DNA of 6,658 nucleotides from CAYMJV01 sp964390545 (GTDB lineage: Bacteria > Desulfobacterota > BSN033 > UBA1163): NCBI GenBank assembly GCA_964390545.1, contig CAYMJV010000105.1, forward strand, positions 1 through 6,658. Direction: 5' to 3'. Position numbers and translations under genes: made by a program. Below the pieces are notes generated by a model. It had not been told where the DNA came from. It saw nothing but the letters and a program-made list of their open reading frames with translations, and made no database searches. Shown here piece after piece: positions 1 through 5,876 of the stretch. Position 1 is the stretch's first letter, and the number at the start of each line of letters is the position of its first letter.

Positions 1-7
1 GAAATTT

Positions 8-76
8 AGGTTGAGGTTAAGGCTGAGGTTGAGAAATCTTACTCTTTAAGCTTAACCTTAGCCTAAACCTAAACCT
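8..76. repeat. Imperfect inverted repeat built from a degenerate hexamer, over the uvrA 3' end
   Basis: The left arm (8-33) reads as degenerate tandem hexamers of the type AGGTTG/AGGTTA/AGGCTG. The right arm (51-76) is its reverse complement at 22 of 26 positions, with a 17-nt spacer at 34-50. The four mismatches fall at the same phase of each hexamer. The right arm contains the uvrA stop codon (TAG on the minus strand, 69-71) and the last codon or two. A transcript of either strand could fold into a long stem. On the plus strand two of the mismatches become G-U pairs. It could serve as a transcript end or 3' stabiliser for uvrA, but no clear U-tract follows, so intrinsic termination is only inferred. 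Confidence 0.6.
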
Positions 77-2831
77 TTGCAGTGTTGATTCGTTGTCTCA
101 AGAACTGTCCCGTATACGATTGTTTCGAGGCCATAATGGTTTCGAGATCGCCCTGAGCAATGATCCTCCCGCCTTCTCCTCCTCCTTCTGGACCGAGATC
201 GATGATATAATCCGCATATCGAATGAGGTCCAGATTGTGTTCAATCACAAGAAGCGAGTGGCCCTGAGAGAGAAGTTTCTGAAAAGTGGCGAGAAGAAGT
301 TCGACGTCTGCCATATGGAGCCCTGTCGTGGGCTCATCGAAGATGAAGAGGTTTCTTCCTTTCTGACTTTGAGAAATATGCTGACCCAATTTCAACCTCT
401 GAGATTCTCCTCCGCTGAGTGTGTTGGTGGGCTGACCGAGCACCAGATATCCCAATCCCACATCCTTTAAGACCTGAAGCTTTTCAACGATTCTTGGGCG
501 GTCTTTGAAGAAGGCTAAAGCCTCATCGACCGTCATATTCAAGACTTCTGAAATATTCTTATCTCGATACCGAACCTTGAGGATTTCAGGTCGAAATCTC
601 TTCCCCTCGCAAGCTTCGCAGGTTATGATGACATCTTCCAAAAACTGCATGTCCAGAACCTGGACACCCGCGCCCTGGCAGGTTTCGCAGCGCCCCCCCT
701 CTGTGTTGAATGAAAAATGACGGGGTTTGAATCCCATCCTTTTGGCGTCCCGGGTGAGGGCAAAGAGGTCCCGGATATCGCTGAAGGCCTTGACATAAGT
801 GGCCGGATTAGACCGGACGCTCTTTCCGATAGGGGATTGGTCGACCAGGATGAGATCATCAATCTGGTCCAACCCTTTGATGGAGTCGAACGCTCCTCTC
901 TCAAATTCTGAATCCTCGTTACTTTTGGCTCCCGCATAGAGAATATTTTGAACCAGGGTGGTCTTCCCCGCGCCAGACACGCCCGTGATGCAGACCAACA
1001 TTCCCAGAGGGAGTCTCACATCAATGCCCTTGAGATTGTGCTCACGGGCATTCTTTATGGAAATCCATCCCTTTGGTTTTGTTTGAGACGGGTTTGAAGA
1101 ATAGCCCATCCCATTCCTCAGATATCGGGCAGTCAGCGAATCTTTGTCTTTCAAAAGGGTTTCGACATCCCCCTGAAAGATAACCTGGCCCCCTTGCTTC
1201 CCGGCCCCAGGGCCGAGATCGATAATCTCATCAGATGCCTTGATCATATCCGGGTCATGTTCTACGACGACCACCGTATTCCCATCCTTCCTCAACTGCC
1301 GGAGGGCACGAAGGAGACGGTGCGTATCTCTTGCATGGAGACCGATACTCGGCTCATCCAGAACATAAAGGGTATCCGTTAATGCTGACCCTAAAGCCCG
1401 GGCCAGCGTAATTCTTTGATATTCGCCGCTGGAGAGGGTCCGGGTTTGCCGTGAAAGGGTCAGGTATCCCAGTCCCACATCGGCCATGAATCCAATCCGA
1501 TCGGTGATCTCTTTGAGAAGACGCTGCCCCATCTTTCGTTGAAATTCTTTAATGGGCAGATTCTTAAAAAACATCAAGAGGTCTGAGATGGACATCTCGC
1601 AGAGCTGCGAAATATTCTTTCCAGCCAGAAGGACATAAAGCGCCTCTGCTTTGAGGCGATTATTGTGGCACGTAGGGCAGGGCGTATAGGCCCGATACCT
1701 GCTGAGAAAGACACGGTAATGGACTTTATATCGCTTCCCCTCCATCCAGTCGAAGAACCCCTTCAAGCCGATGAACTCCCCTCTTCCATTCAGAAGGATC
1801 TCCTTCTGATCCGGTCGGAGTTCTTCAAAGGGTTTTGTCGTTGGGATGCGGTGGCGCCGGCAAGCTGCCCATACATATTCATAGAGATCCTCGTAGGCGG
1901 GTGTGTTCCAAGGTGAAAAGGGTTTCTCCTTTAGCGTCTTTTTCGGGTCTGGAATAACCTTCTGCCAGTCGATTCCAATAATCCTTCCAAACCCCTGGCA
2001 GGTGGAGCAGGCACCCATGGGGCTGTTGAAGGAGAAGAGGAAAGGTTCAGGTTCCGAAAAGGATTTCCCACATCGATTGCAGGAGAAACTGCGATTGAAG
2101 GATATCCTCTCCCCATCCTCTACCATCACTTCCATTTTACCCTTCCCCCACTGGAAACCACTCTGAATGGCTTCAGCCAGTCTCGATCGGTTCTTCTCCT
2201 CAGGAATGATTCGATCGATGAGAAGGGACAGGGAGGAACGGTTTTGGAGGCTGGATGGAGGAAGAGAGGTCAGGTCAATGATTTTCCCTTCTTCCCACAT
2301 TCGATAATAGCCACTTCTAATCAGTTCTCTAACCTTCAGATCAATCTCTTCTCCCTTTTCGATGGAAAGGGGGCTGAGAATCAAAAGTTTCTTACCCAGA
2401 GCCTCCCCCAAGATCCGTTCCACCACGCTCTCAACGGTTTCCCCGGAGACTTGAATATGGCAATCGGGGCAGAAGACTTCCCCAATCTTGGCAAAGAGAA
2501 GTCTTAGATAATCATAGATCTCCGAGGCCGTACCCACCGTGGAACGAGCGTTCTTGACTGTGTTTTTCTGTTCGATGGCAATGGCAGGAGGGATTCCATG
2601 GATGGCCTCTACATCAGGGCGATCCATCTTCTCAAGAAACTGACGGGCATAAGTGGAGAGCGATTCGATGTAGCGTCTCTGGCCTTCGGCGAAGAGGGTA
2701 TCGAAGGCAAGGGTCGATTTGCCCGAACCAGAAACACCCGTGATCACCGTAATCTTTCCCCTGGGGATACGGCAGGTGATGTTTTTGAGGTTGTGTGATT
2801 TTGCTCCGATAATTTCGATGAAGTGATCCAT
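69..2831 (-). CDS. uvrA: UvrA-type excinuclease ABC subunit A (920 aa)
   Basis: UvrA is the DNA-binding ATPase that scans for bulky lesions in nucleotide excision repair and loads UvrB; it acts in the cytoplasm on DNA as a dimer. Visible in order (numbered from the chosen Met): Walker A GVSGSGKST at 32-40; a UvrB-binding-type segment around 115-235; zinc cysteines 251/254 and 275/278; the DNA-binding insertion region near 280-390; first signature LSSGE at 466-470; Walker B VLDEP near 490; second Walker A GVSGAGKTT at 617-625; zinc cysteines 715/718 and 738/741; second signature LSGGE at 805-809; Walker B IFDEP near 830. The length is normal for UvrA. A start at 2831 (MDHFIEI) matches the usual UvrA N terminus. 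An in-frame GTG-ATG-ATG at 2873-2865 would add 14 residues, but neither start has a well-placed Shine-Dalgarno. Oddities are a serine in the first signature and HNN after CPTC (about 385-388), where CxxCxGxRL is usual. The C-terminal wording (LFIFDEPTTGLH, GGESQR) recalls UvrA-like paralogues, so a second, canonical uvrA may exist elsewhere. The family is certain; which paralogue it is remains open. Confidence 0.95.
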   Translation of the reverse strand: MDHFIEIIGAKSHNLKNITCRIPRGKITVITGVSGSGKSTLAFDTLFAEGQRRYIESLSTYARQFLEKMDRPDVEAIHGIPPAIAIEQKNTVKNARSTVGTASEIYDYLRLLFAKIGEVFCPDCHIQVSGETVESVVERILGEALGKKLLILSPLSIEKGEEIDLKVRELIRSGYYRMWEEGKIIDLTSLPPSSLQNRSSLSLLIDRIIPEEKNRSRLAEAIQSGFQWGKGKMEVMVEDGERISFNRSFSCNRCGKSFSEPEPFLFSFNSPMGACSTCQGFGRIIGIDWQKVIPDPKKTLKEKPFSPWNTPAYEDLYEYVWAACRRHRIPTTKPFEELRPDQKEILLNGRGEFIGLKGFFDWMEGKRYKVHYRVFLSRYRAYTPCPTCHNNRLKAEALYVLLAGKNISQLCEMSISDLLMFFKNLPIKEFQRKMGQRLLKEITDRIGFMADVGLGYLTLSRQTRTLSSGEYQRITLARALGSALTDTLYVLDEPSIGLHARDTHRLLRALRQLRKDGNTVVVVEHDPDMIKASDEIIDLGPGAGKQGGQVIFQGDVETLLKDKDSLTARYLRNGMGYSSNPSQTKPKGWISIKNAREHNLKGIDVRLPLGMLVCITGVSGAGKTTLVQNILYAGAKSNEDSEFERGAFDSIKGLDQIDDLILVDQSPIGKSVRSNPATYVKAFSDIRDLFALTRDAKRMGFKPRHFSFNTEGGRCETCQGAGVQVLDMQFLEDVIITCEACEGKRFRPEILKVRYRDKNISEVLNMTVDEALAFFKDRPRIVEKLQVLKDVGLGYLVLGQPTNTLSGGESQRLKLGQHISQSQKGRNLFIFDEPTTGLHMADVELLLATFQKLLSQGHSLLVIEHNLDLIRYADYIIDLGPEGGGEGGRIIAQGDLETIMASKQSYTGQFLRQRINTAKV

Positions 2832-2838
2832 CGAAGTT

Positions 2839-2847
2839 ATTATAACA
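2839..2847 (-). promoter_or_regulatory. Extended -10 promoter for uvrA, possibly giving a leaderless mRNA
   Basis: Read on the minus strand this is TGTTATAAT: a consensus TATAAT preceded by the TGn extension that allows sigma-70 promoters to work without a good -35. No TTGACA-like hexamer lies 16-19 bp upstream. Only seven bases separate the hexamer from the ATG at 2831, so transcription would begin at or next to the A of the start codon and leave no ribosome-binding leader. If translation instead starts at 2873, this motif lies inside the coding region and the true promoter is further upstream, in the repeat-rich spacer. Confidence 0.45.
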
Positions 2848-2920
2848 CAATGAACTTTCTCCTCCATCATCACACCGTAGAGATAGATATTGGAACTAAT
2901 AATTTACCCTCTCCCTCGAG

Positions 2921-3050
2921 AGACTGTGTCGCAATGAGGGGAATTCCATGCTTGTCATTCTGAACGAAGTGAAGAATCTCATAGAATCAATAAGTTGGAA
3001 AACAGAGATTCTTCGGCTAACGCCTCAGAATGAGATTTGCGACACAGTCT
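2921..3050. mobile_element. MITE-like element with 14-bp perfect inverted ends
   Basis: AGACTGTGTCGCAA at 2921-2934 is repeated exactly in reverse complement at 3037-3050. The match continues outward in degraded form (CCCTCGAG on the left; the complement of CCCTTGA on the right), so the original element may have spanned roughly 2907-3066. The 130-bp core has no coding capacity and holds a second inverted pair (2955-3033). Small size, inverted ends and lack of a gene fit a non-autonomous miniature element or a dispersed palindromic repeat. No clear target-site duplication is visible, so mobility is inferred only. Confidence 0.5.
2955..3033. repeat. Inverted pair of short hairpin repeat units (copy pair 1)
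   Basis: The unit at 2955-2979 begins TCATTCTGA and ends GAAGAATCT. A second unit in reverse orientation lies at 3006-3033, with three extra bases in its middle. Each unit can also fold on itself: ATTCT (2957-2961) pairs with AGAAT (2973-2977) over an 11-nt loop, and 3008-3012 pairs with 3027-3031 over 14 nt. The same unit recurs at 3217-3288. This looks like a dispersed intergenic palindromic repeat of the kind abundant in some environmental bacterial genomes. Confidence 0.7.
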
Positions 3051-3084
3051 TCAAGGGGGGAGGAGGTGACTTGTGAGACGTCCG

Positions 3085-3132
3085 TTGGGCAAAGGGAGGG
3101 ATTTCAAATTCCATTTGGCAAACAGAGGGATT
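3085..3132. repeat. Degenerate direct repeat, two copies
   Basis: A segment starting TTGGGCAAAGGGAGGGATT (3085-3103) recurs about 30 bp later as TTGGCAAACAGAGGGATT (3115-3132), with one base missing and two substitutions. It lies between the MITE-like element and the AT-rich palindrome. I see no coding or regulatory role. It is probably decayed repeat sequence, although the second copy also supplies the -35-like hexamer of the candidate promoter. Confidence 0.45.
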
Positions 3133-3144
3133 CCATAATATACT
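3115..3144 (+). promoter_or_regulatory. Candidate sigma-70 promoter for the ABC transporter operon
   Basis: TTGGCA (3115-3120) and TATACT (3139-3144) are each one base from consensus and lie 18 bp apart. Transcription would start near 3151 and give a leader of about 215 nt ahead of the ATPase gene at 3367, including the inverted hairpin units at 3217-3288. The -10 overlaps an AT-rich palindrome that produces TA-rich hexamers by chance, so this is a plausible rather than secure call. No better promoter is visible closer to the gene. Confidence 0.3.
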
Positions 3145-3154
3145 TCTATATTAT
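3135..3154. repeat. AT-rich perfect palindrome, 8-bp arms
   Basis: ATAATATA (3135-3142) and TATATTAT (3147-3154) are exact reverse complements around the tetranucleotide CTTC. This could be a weak hairpin, an operator-like dyad over the candidate -10, or chance in AT-rich DNA. No flanking U-tract suggests a terminator. Confidence 0.45.
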
Positions 3155-3155
3155 A

Positions 3156-3171
3156 GAGGATTCGAGGATTC
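3156..3171. repeat. Tandem duplication of GAGGATTC
   Basis: Two adjacent exact copies of GAGGATTC (3156-3163 and 3164-3171) directly follow the AT-rich palindrome. The run is short and no function is evident. It adds to the picture of a spacer assembled from decayed repeats. Confidence 0.5.
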
Positions 3172-3216
3172 CAGGGTCCAAGTGAAAGACCACGCTGTTG
3201 AGAAACACCCTTTTCC

Positions 3217-3288
3217 TGTCACCCTGAGCAGAGCGAAGGGTCTCAAATCTTCGAAACCGCAAGATTCTTCGCTACACTCAGAATGACA
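3217..3288. repeat. Inverted pair of short hairpin repeat units (copy pair 2)
   Basis: The unit at 3217-3243 (TGTCACCCTGAG...GAAGGGTCT) faces a reversed unit at 3262-3288 (complement reads TGTCATTCTGAG...GAAGAATCT). They belong to the same family as the pair at 2955-3033. The left unit has ACCCT/AGGGT (3221-3225 with 3237-3241) where the other units have ATTCT/AGAAT, so two base pairs changed together and the 11-nt-loop hairpin is kept. The pair lies in the probable 5' leader of the ABC transporter operon, 78 bp before the ATPase start. Confidence 0.7.
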
Positions 3289-3306
3289 TTTTCTCTGTTT
3301 CTTCGC

Positions 3307-3326
3307 TTTTTCATCAGGCTGAAAAA
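3307..3326. repeat. Short AT-rich hairpin upstream of the ABC ATPase
   Basis: TTTTTCA (3307-3313) pairs with TGAAAAA (3320-3326) around TCAGGC, 40 bp before the ATPase start. The stem is mostly A-T and weak. It could be a chance feature or a minor leader structure. The remaining 40 bp up to the ATG contain no convincing Shine-Dalgarno. Confidence 0.3.
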
Positions 3327-3366
3327 ATCTCGGCGCCTTGACCCCTAGAACCCTAAAGCGAACGCT

Positions 3367-4338
3367 ATGAATTATGCGATTCAAGCAGAGGGAATCACCA
3401 AGACCTTCCGATCCGGTTGGAGGGGAAAGAATAAGAAGTTGGTGCTTAAAGGGATCGATCTCCAGATCGAGCAAGGGGAGATCTTTGGCATCCTGGGCCC
3501 AAATGGAGCAGGGAAGACCACCCTCCTTTCCATCCTGTCCACCTTACTCCTCCCCGATCAGGGAAAAGTCCAGGTTCTGGGCATCGATGGTCTCCAGGAT
3601 GGACACCGGATCAGAGAGAGAGTGAACATTTCGAGCGGGAATGCCAATTTCCTCTGGAGTTTGACAGTTCAAGAAAATCTTCATTTCTATGGCATGCTTT
3701 ACGGTTTAGCTGGAAAGGGGCGAGAGAATAAGGTCAAAGCCCTCATCTCACTTTTTGATCTGGAAGAACATCGCGATGTTCCATTCGATCGACTATCGAC
3801 TGGAATGAAACAGAGGCTTTCCTTGGCGAAATCCCTTCTCAACGACCCAGAGGTTTTATTTTTGGATGAACCCACCGTTGGCCTTGATCCAAGCGTCTCC
3901 ATCTGGATTCGGGATCAGATTCGATCCATTCAGAAAGAGAAAGGGATGACGGTTCTTTTAACAACGCATAATATGAGGGAAGCAGAATATCTCTGTAATC
4001 GGATCGCTTTTCTTAAAGCAGGAGAGATCCTGACCACTGGAACAGCAGAGAGCTTAAAAAGGATGGTTCGGATGGGCGATACCATTCGAATCGAATTTAA
4101 AGGGAAGATCTTAGAAGAAGAATTGCTTCGGATCGATGGTGTCATCAACTATAGCGTCCAGAATAATCTCTGTGAGGTCATTGTGGATGAAGGGGAGAAA
4201 AGATTGGGCCCCCTGATCACTCTCTTCGTTCAGAGTGGGGCTCAGATTACGAGGGTCTCTCTCGGGCAGACGGATTTAGAGGATGTCTTCATCGAATTTG
4301 CAAAAGAAACTGATTCAGATATGGGCCTTTGTCTTTAA
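3367..4338 (+). CDS. ABC transporter ATP-binding protein, ABC-2 export type (323 aa)
   Basis: This is the cytoplasmic ATPase that powers the membrane permease encoded next. The substrate is unknown; related systems export drugs, polysaccharides or lipids. Walker A GPNGAGKTT is at 44-52, signature LSTGMKQR at 143-150, Walker B VLFLDEP at 163-169, the D-loop GLD at 172-174 and the switch histidine at 201, so all core ATPase motifs are intact. The usual Q-loop glutamine is not obvious: the region reads SSGNANFLW (89-97), with Asn92 near the expected position. After the cassette comes an accessory domain of about 85 residues (238-323) of the type seen at the C terminus of DrrA/CcmA-like ATPases. 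The start ATG fits the family N terminus (MNYAIQAEGITKTF) but lacks a recognisable ribosome-binding site. The gene overlaps the permease by 56 bp, which implies co-transcription and coupled translation. Confidence 0.93.
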   Translation: MNYAIQAEGITKTFRSGWRGKNKKLVLKGIDLQIEQGEIFGILGPNGAGKTTLLSILSTLLLPDQGKVQVLGIDGLQDGHRIRERVNISSGNANFLWSLTVQENLHFYGMLYGLAGKGRENKVKALISLFDLEEHRDVPFDRLSTGMKQRLSLAKSLLNDPEVLFLDEPTVGLDPSVSIWIRDQIRSIQKEKGMTVLLTTHNMREAEYLCNRIAFLKAGEILTTGTAESLKRMVRMGDTIRIEFKGKILEEELLRIDGVINYSVQNNLCEVIVDEGEKRLGPLITLFVQSGAQITRVSLGQTDLEDVFIEFAKETDSDMGLCL

Positions 4339-5086
4339 GAATTGGATCATGACGAAGAGAAATGTTTTCAGCCTCTTCGAGATCCTCTTCTGGCCTGTGG
4401 TGGGATTTCTATCCGTAGGGCTTCTAACGAATTTCCTGAAGCTGGAAGCCGACATGTCCGGGTTCATCCTGATCGGAATCATCTCCATGAGTGTGACCCA
4501 GGTGTGCCAGATCGATGTGGCCTATGTGCTCCTTTACGACCTCTGGTCAAAGTCGATAAAGCACACGTTTATCGCACCGGTGCATCCCTTTCAACTGATT
4601 TTGGGTTCCTGGCTGATCGGCGTGTTCCGCTCCTTCATCGTATTTCTCCTGCTCTCTATTCTAAGCAGCCTTGCCTTCGGGTTCGACTTTTTGCGACCGG
4701 GAATAGGCCCCCTCAGCCTTTTTCTTGTCGGCCTGTTTCTGATCTCGGCCCTGGTTGGAATGACCGTTTGTATCCTGGTCCTCCTCTTCGGGTACAAGGC
4801 GGATGTGGCCGCCTGGTCGATCAGCAGCCTCATGGCCCTGATCTGTGGCATCTACTATCCCATCTCGATCCTGCCCACACCCCTTCCTGAGATTGCCAGA
4901 GCCATCCCATTGACCTACTTTTTGGAATACTTCCGGACCTTCTATGGATTCGATGGAGAGATCAGGGGGCTTCTGGGTTGGGGATTTGGCCTGACGGCGG
5001 TCTATTTGATGATTGAAGCCTTCCTTTTTAAGGCTGTTCTTTATCGTGCAAGAAAGAACGGGGCCCTCATCAAGCTTTCAGAGTGA
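4283..5086 (+). CDS. ABC-2 type transporter permease (267 aa)
   Basis: This is the inner-membrane half of the exporter powered by the preceding ATPase; it probably dimerises to form the pathway. After an N-terminal amphipathic region (1-28) there are about six hydrophobic segments, near 30-51, 59-83, 104-132, 143-169, 174-196 and 229-253. The stretch GIYYPISILPTPLPE (189-203), followed by a proline-containing turn and a short helix, is characteristic of ABC-2 permeases. The start at 4283 lies inside the ATPase gene. It is preferred because the N-terminal WAFVFKNW segment fits the family, although the Shine-Dalgarno is weak (AGAGG abuts the ATG; a GGA lies 8 nt upstream). An internal ATG at 4349, 10 bp after the ATPase stop, is the alternative and would remove 22 residues. 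The 3' end overlaps the convergent PrsW-like gene by 17 bp. The substrate cannot be inferred. Confidence 0.9.
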   Translation: MSSSNLQKKLIQIWAFVFKNWIMTKRNVFSLFEILFWPVVGFLSVGLLTNFLKLEADMSGFILIGIISMSVTQVCQIDVAYVLLYDLWSKSIKHTFIAPVHPFQLILGSWLIGVFRSFIVFLLLSILSSLAFGFDFLRPGIGPLSLFLVGLFLISALVGMTVCILVLLFGYKADVAAWSISSLMALICGIYYPISILPTPLPEIARAIPLTYFLEYFRTFYGFDGEIRGLLGWGFGLTAVYLMIEAFLFKAVLYRARKNGALIKLSE

Positions 5087-5876
5087 TATCCTCCTCCTCG
5101 AGCTTCAGGGGTTCTCCGCAGTGATGGCAGATCCACGCTTTTGCAGACACGGTTTTCCCGCAGGCGTGACAGAGGCGGGTCAACCTCTTGGGTAGAATAT
5201 GAACCCTTCGAAAGGGCGAGACCGCCTGAGCTTTTCTGCTGAGGAAATAGGTGAGGATCAAACCAAAGACCCAGACCATAAGACCGAGGAATAGAAATCC
5301 TAAGGACGAATGGATTGTCCCGATCACAAAGAAAGAATCATAGAGCCAGTGGAGGGAGATGGCCCAGATGAAGCCCACCCAGAGCCAATTTCCTTTGCCC
5401 TCAATCTTTGCCTTCCCAAGATAATAACCCAAGATGGCAGAGAAGGAGACATGCCCCAGGTAAGAGAGAATGGCTCTCAGGATCCCCACAAAGAAACCAA
5501 ATCCAAGGATATATCCCACATTCTCTGCAGCTGCAAAACCCAGGGCGGCTGAGATCATATAAATCATTCCATCCATCACTTCATTGAATTGATTCGATCG
5601 ATAGGCGATGAGACGCACGGCAAGATATTTGAAAAATTCTTCCACAATGCCCACCCATAGGAAAATGAGAAAGAGATTCCCAAGGGGGAGCGGTCCGGAG
5701 TGGCCTGATAAATTCGTAAAGGATTCTAGAATTGCTGAAGGAACGATTGCCAGCGCTCCGGCACCGAACGCGAAATAGATGAGACGCTCCGGTTCCTTTT
5801 CATATTTATCCATCTTCCGGAAACGCTTCAACCAGAAGAGAGCAACCAGAATAGAGAAGGCCAATGCGAAGATCAC
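5070..5876 (-). CDS. PrsW-like intramembrane protease with C-terminal zinc ribbon (268 aa)
   Basis: This is a multi-pass membrane protein of the PrsW family (related to CPBP/Rce1-type glutamic proteases). Bacillus PrsW cleaves an anti-sigma factor within or near the membrane; the target here is unknown. About seven or eight hydrophobic segments are visible. Putative catalytic residues, numbered from the GTG at 5876, are EEFFK at 79-83, GFAAAEN with Glu118, GH with His142, and HWLYD with His176 and Asp180; all four family motifs appear intact. After the last membrane segment the tail carries CxxC at 236/239 and CxxC at 250/253, a compact zinc ribbon. A GTG at 5888 would add four residues, but the 5876 start has GGGAGG four bases upstream and overlaps the previous gene's stop as GTGA. 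The 3' end overlaps the convergent permease gene. Protease activity is inferred from motifs. Confidence 0.85.
   Translation of the reverse strand: MIFALAFSILVALFWLKRFRKMDKYEKEPERLIYFAFGAGALAIVPSAILESFTNLSGHSGPLPLGNLFLIFLWVGIVEEFFKYLAVRLIAYRSNQFNEVMDGMIYMISAALGFAAAENVGYILGFGFFVGILRAILSYLGHVSFSAILGYYLGKAKIEGKGNWLWVGFIWAISLHWLYDSFFVIGTIHSSLGFLFLGLMVWVFGLILTYFLSRKAQAVSPFRRVHILPKRLTRLCHACGKTVSAKAWICHHCGEPLKLEEEDITLKA

Noticed and set aside
93..2798. Several plus-strand open frames of 60-125 codons opposite uvrA
   Set aside because: They lie entirely within the well-supported UvrA coding region on the other strand, have no family resemblance or ribosome-binding sites, and look like antisense shadows.
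2924..3048. CTGTGTCG / CGACACAG as LexA (SOS) boxes controlling uvrA
   Set aside because: These are the ends of the inverted repeat, 110 bp apart, and neither contains a CTGT-N8-ACAG palindrome.
2921..3288. CRISPR array
   Set aside because: The repeats are in inverted pairs with unequal short spacers, not direct repeats with regular spacers, and no cas gene is present.
3338..3366. TTGACC just upstream of the ATPase gene as a -35 element
   Set aside because: At 17 bp spacing the matching hexamer is AACGCT, directly before the ATG, and nothing resembling a -10 is found at 16-18 bp.
3151..3474. Minus-strand open frame of 107 codons across the repeats and the ATPase start
   Set aside because: It reads through the dispersed hairpin units and into the antisense of the ATPase N terminus, with no recognisable domain or start signal.
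4342..4890. Plus-strand open frame of 182 codons inside the permease gene
   Set aside because: It is in another frame of the permease. It lacks membrane segments and is rich in Arg, Pro and Cys as expected of an out-of-frame read, whereas the overlapping permease frame is clearly a membrane protein.
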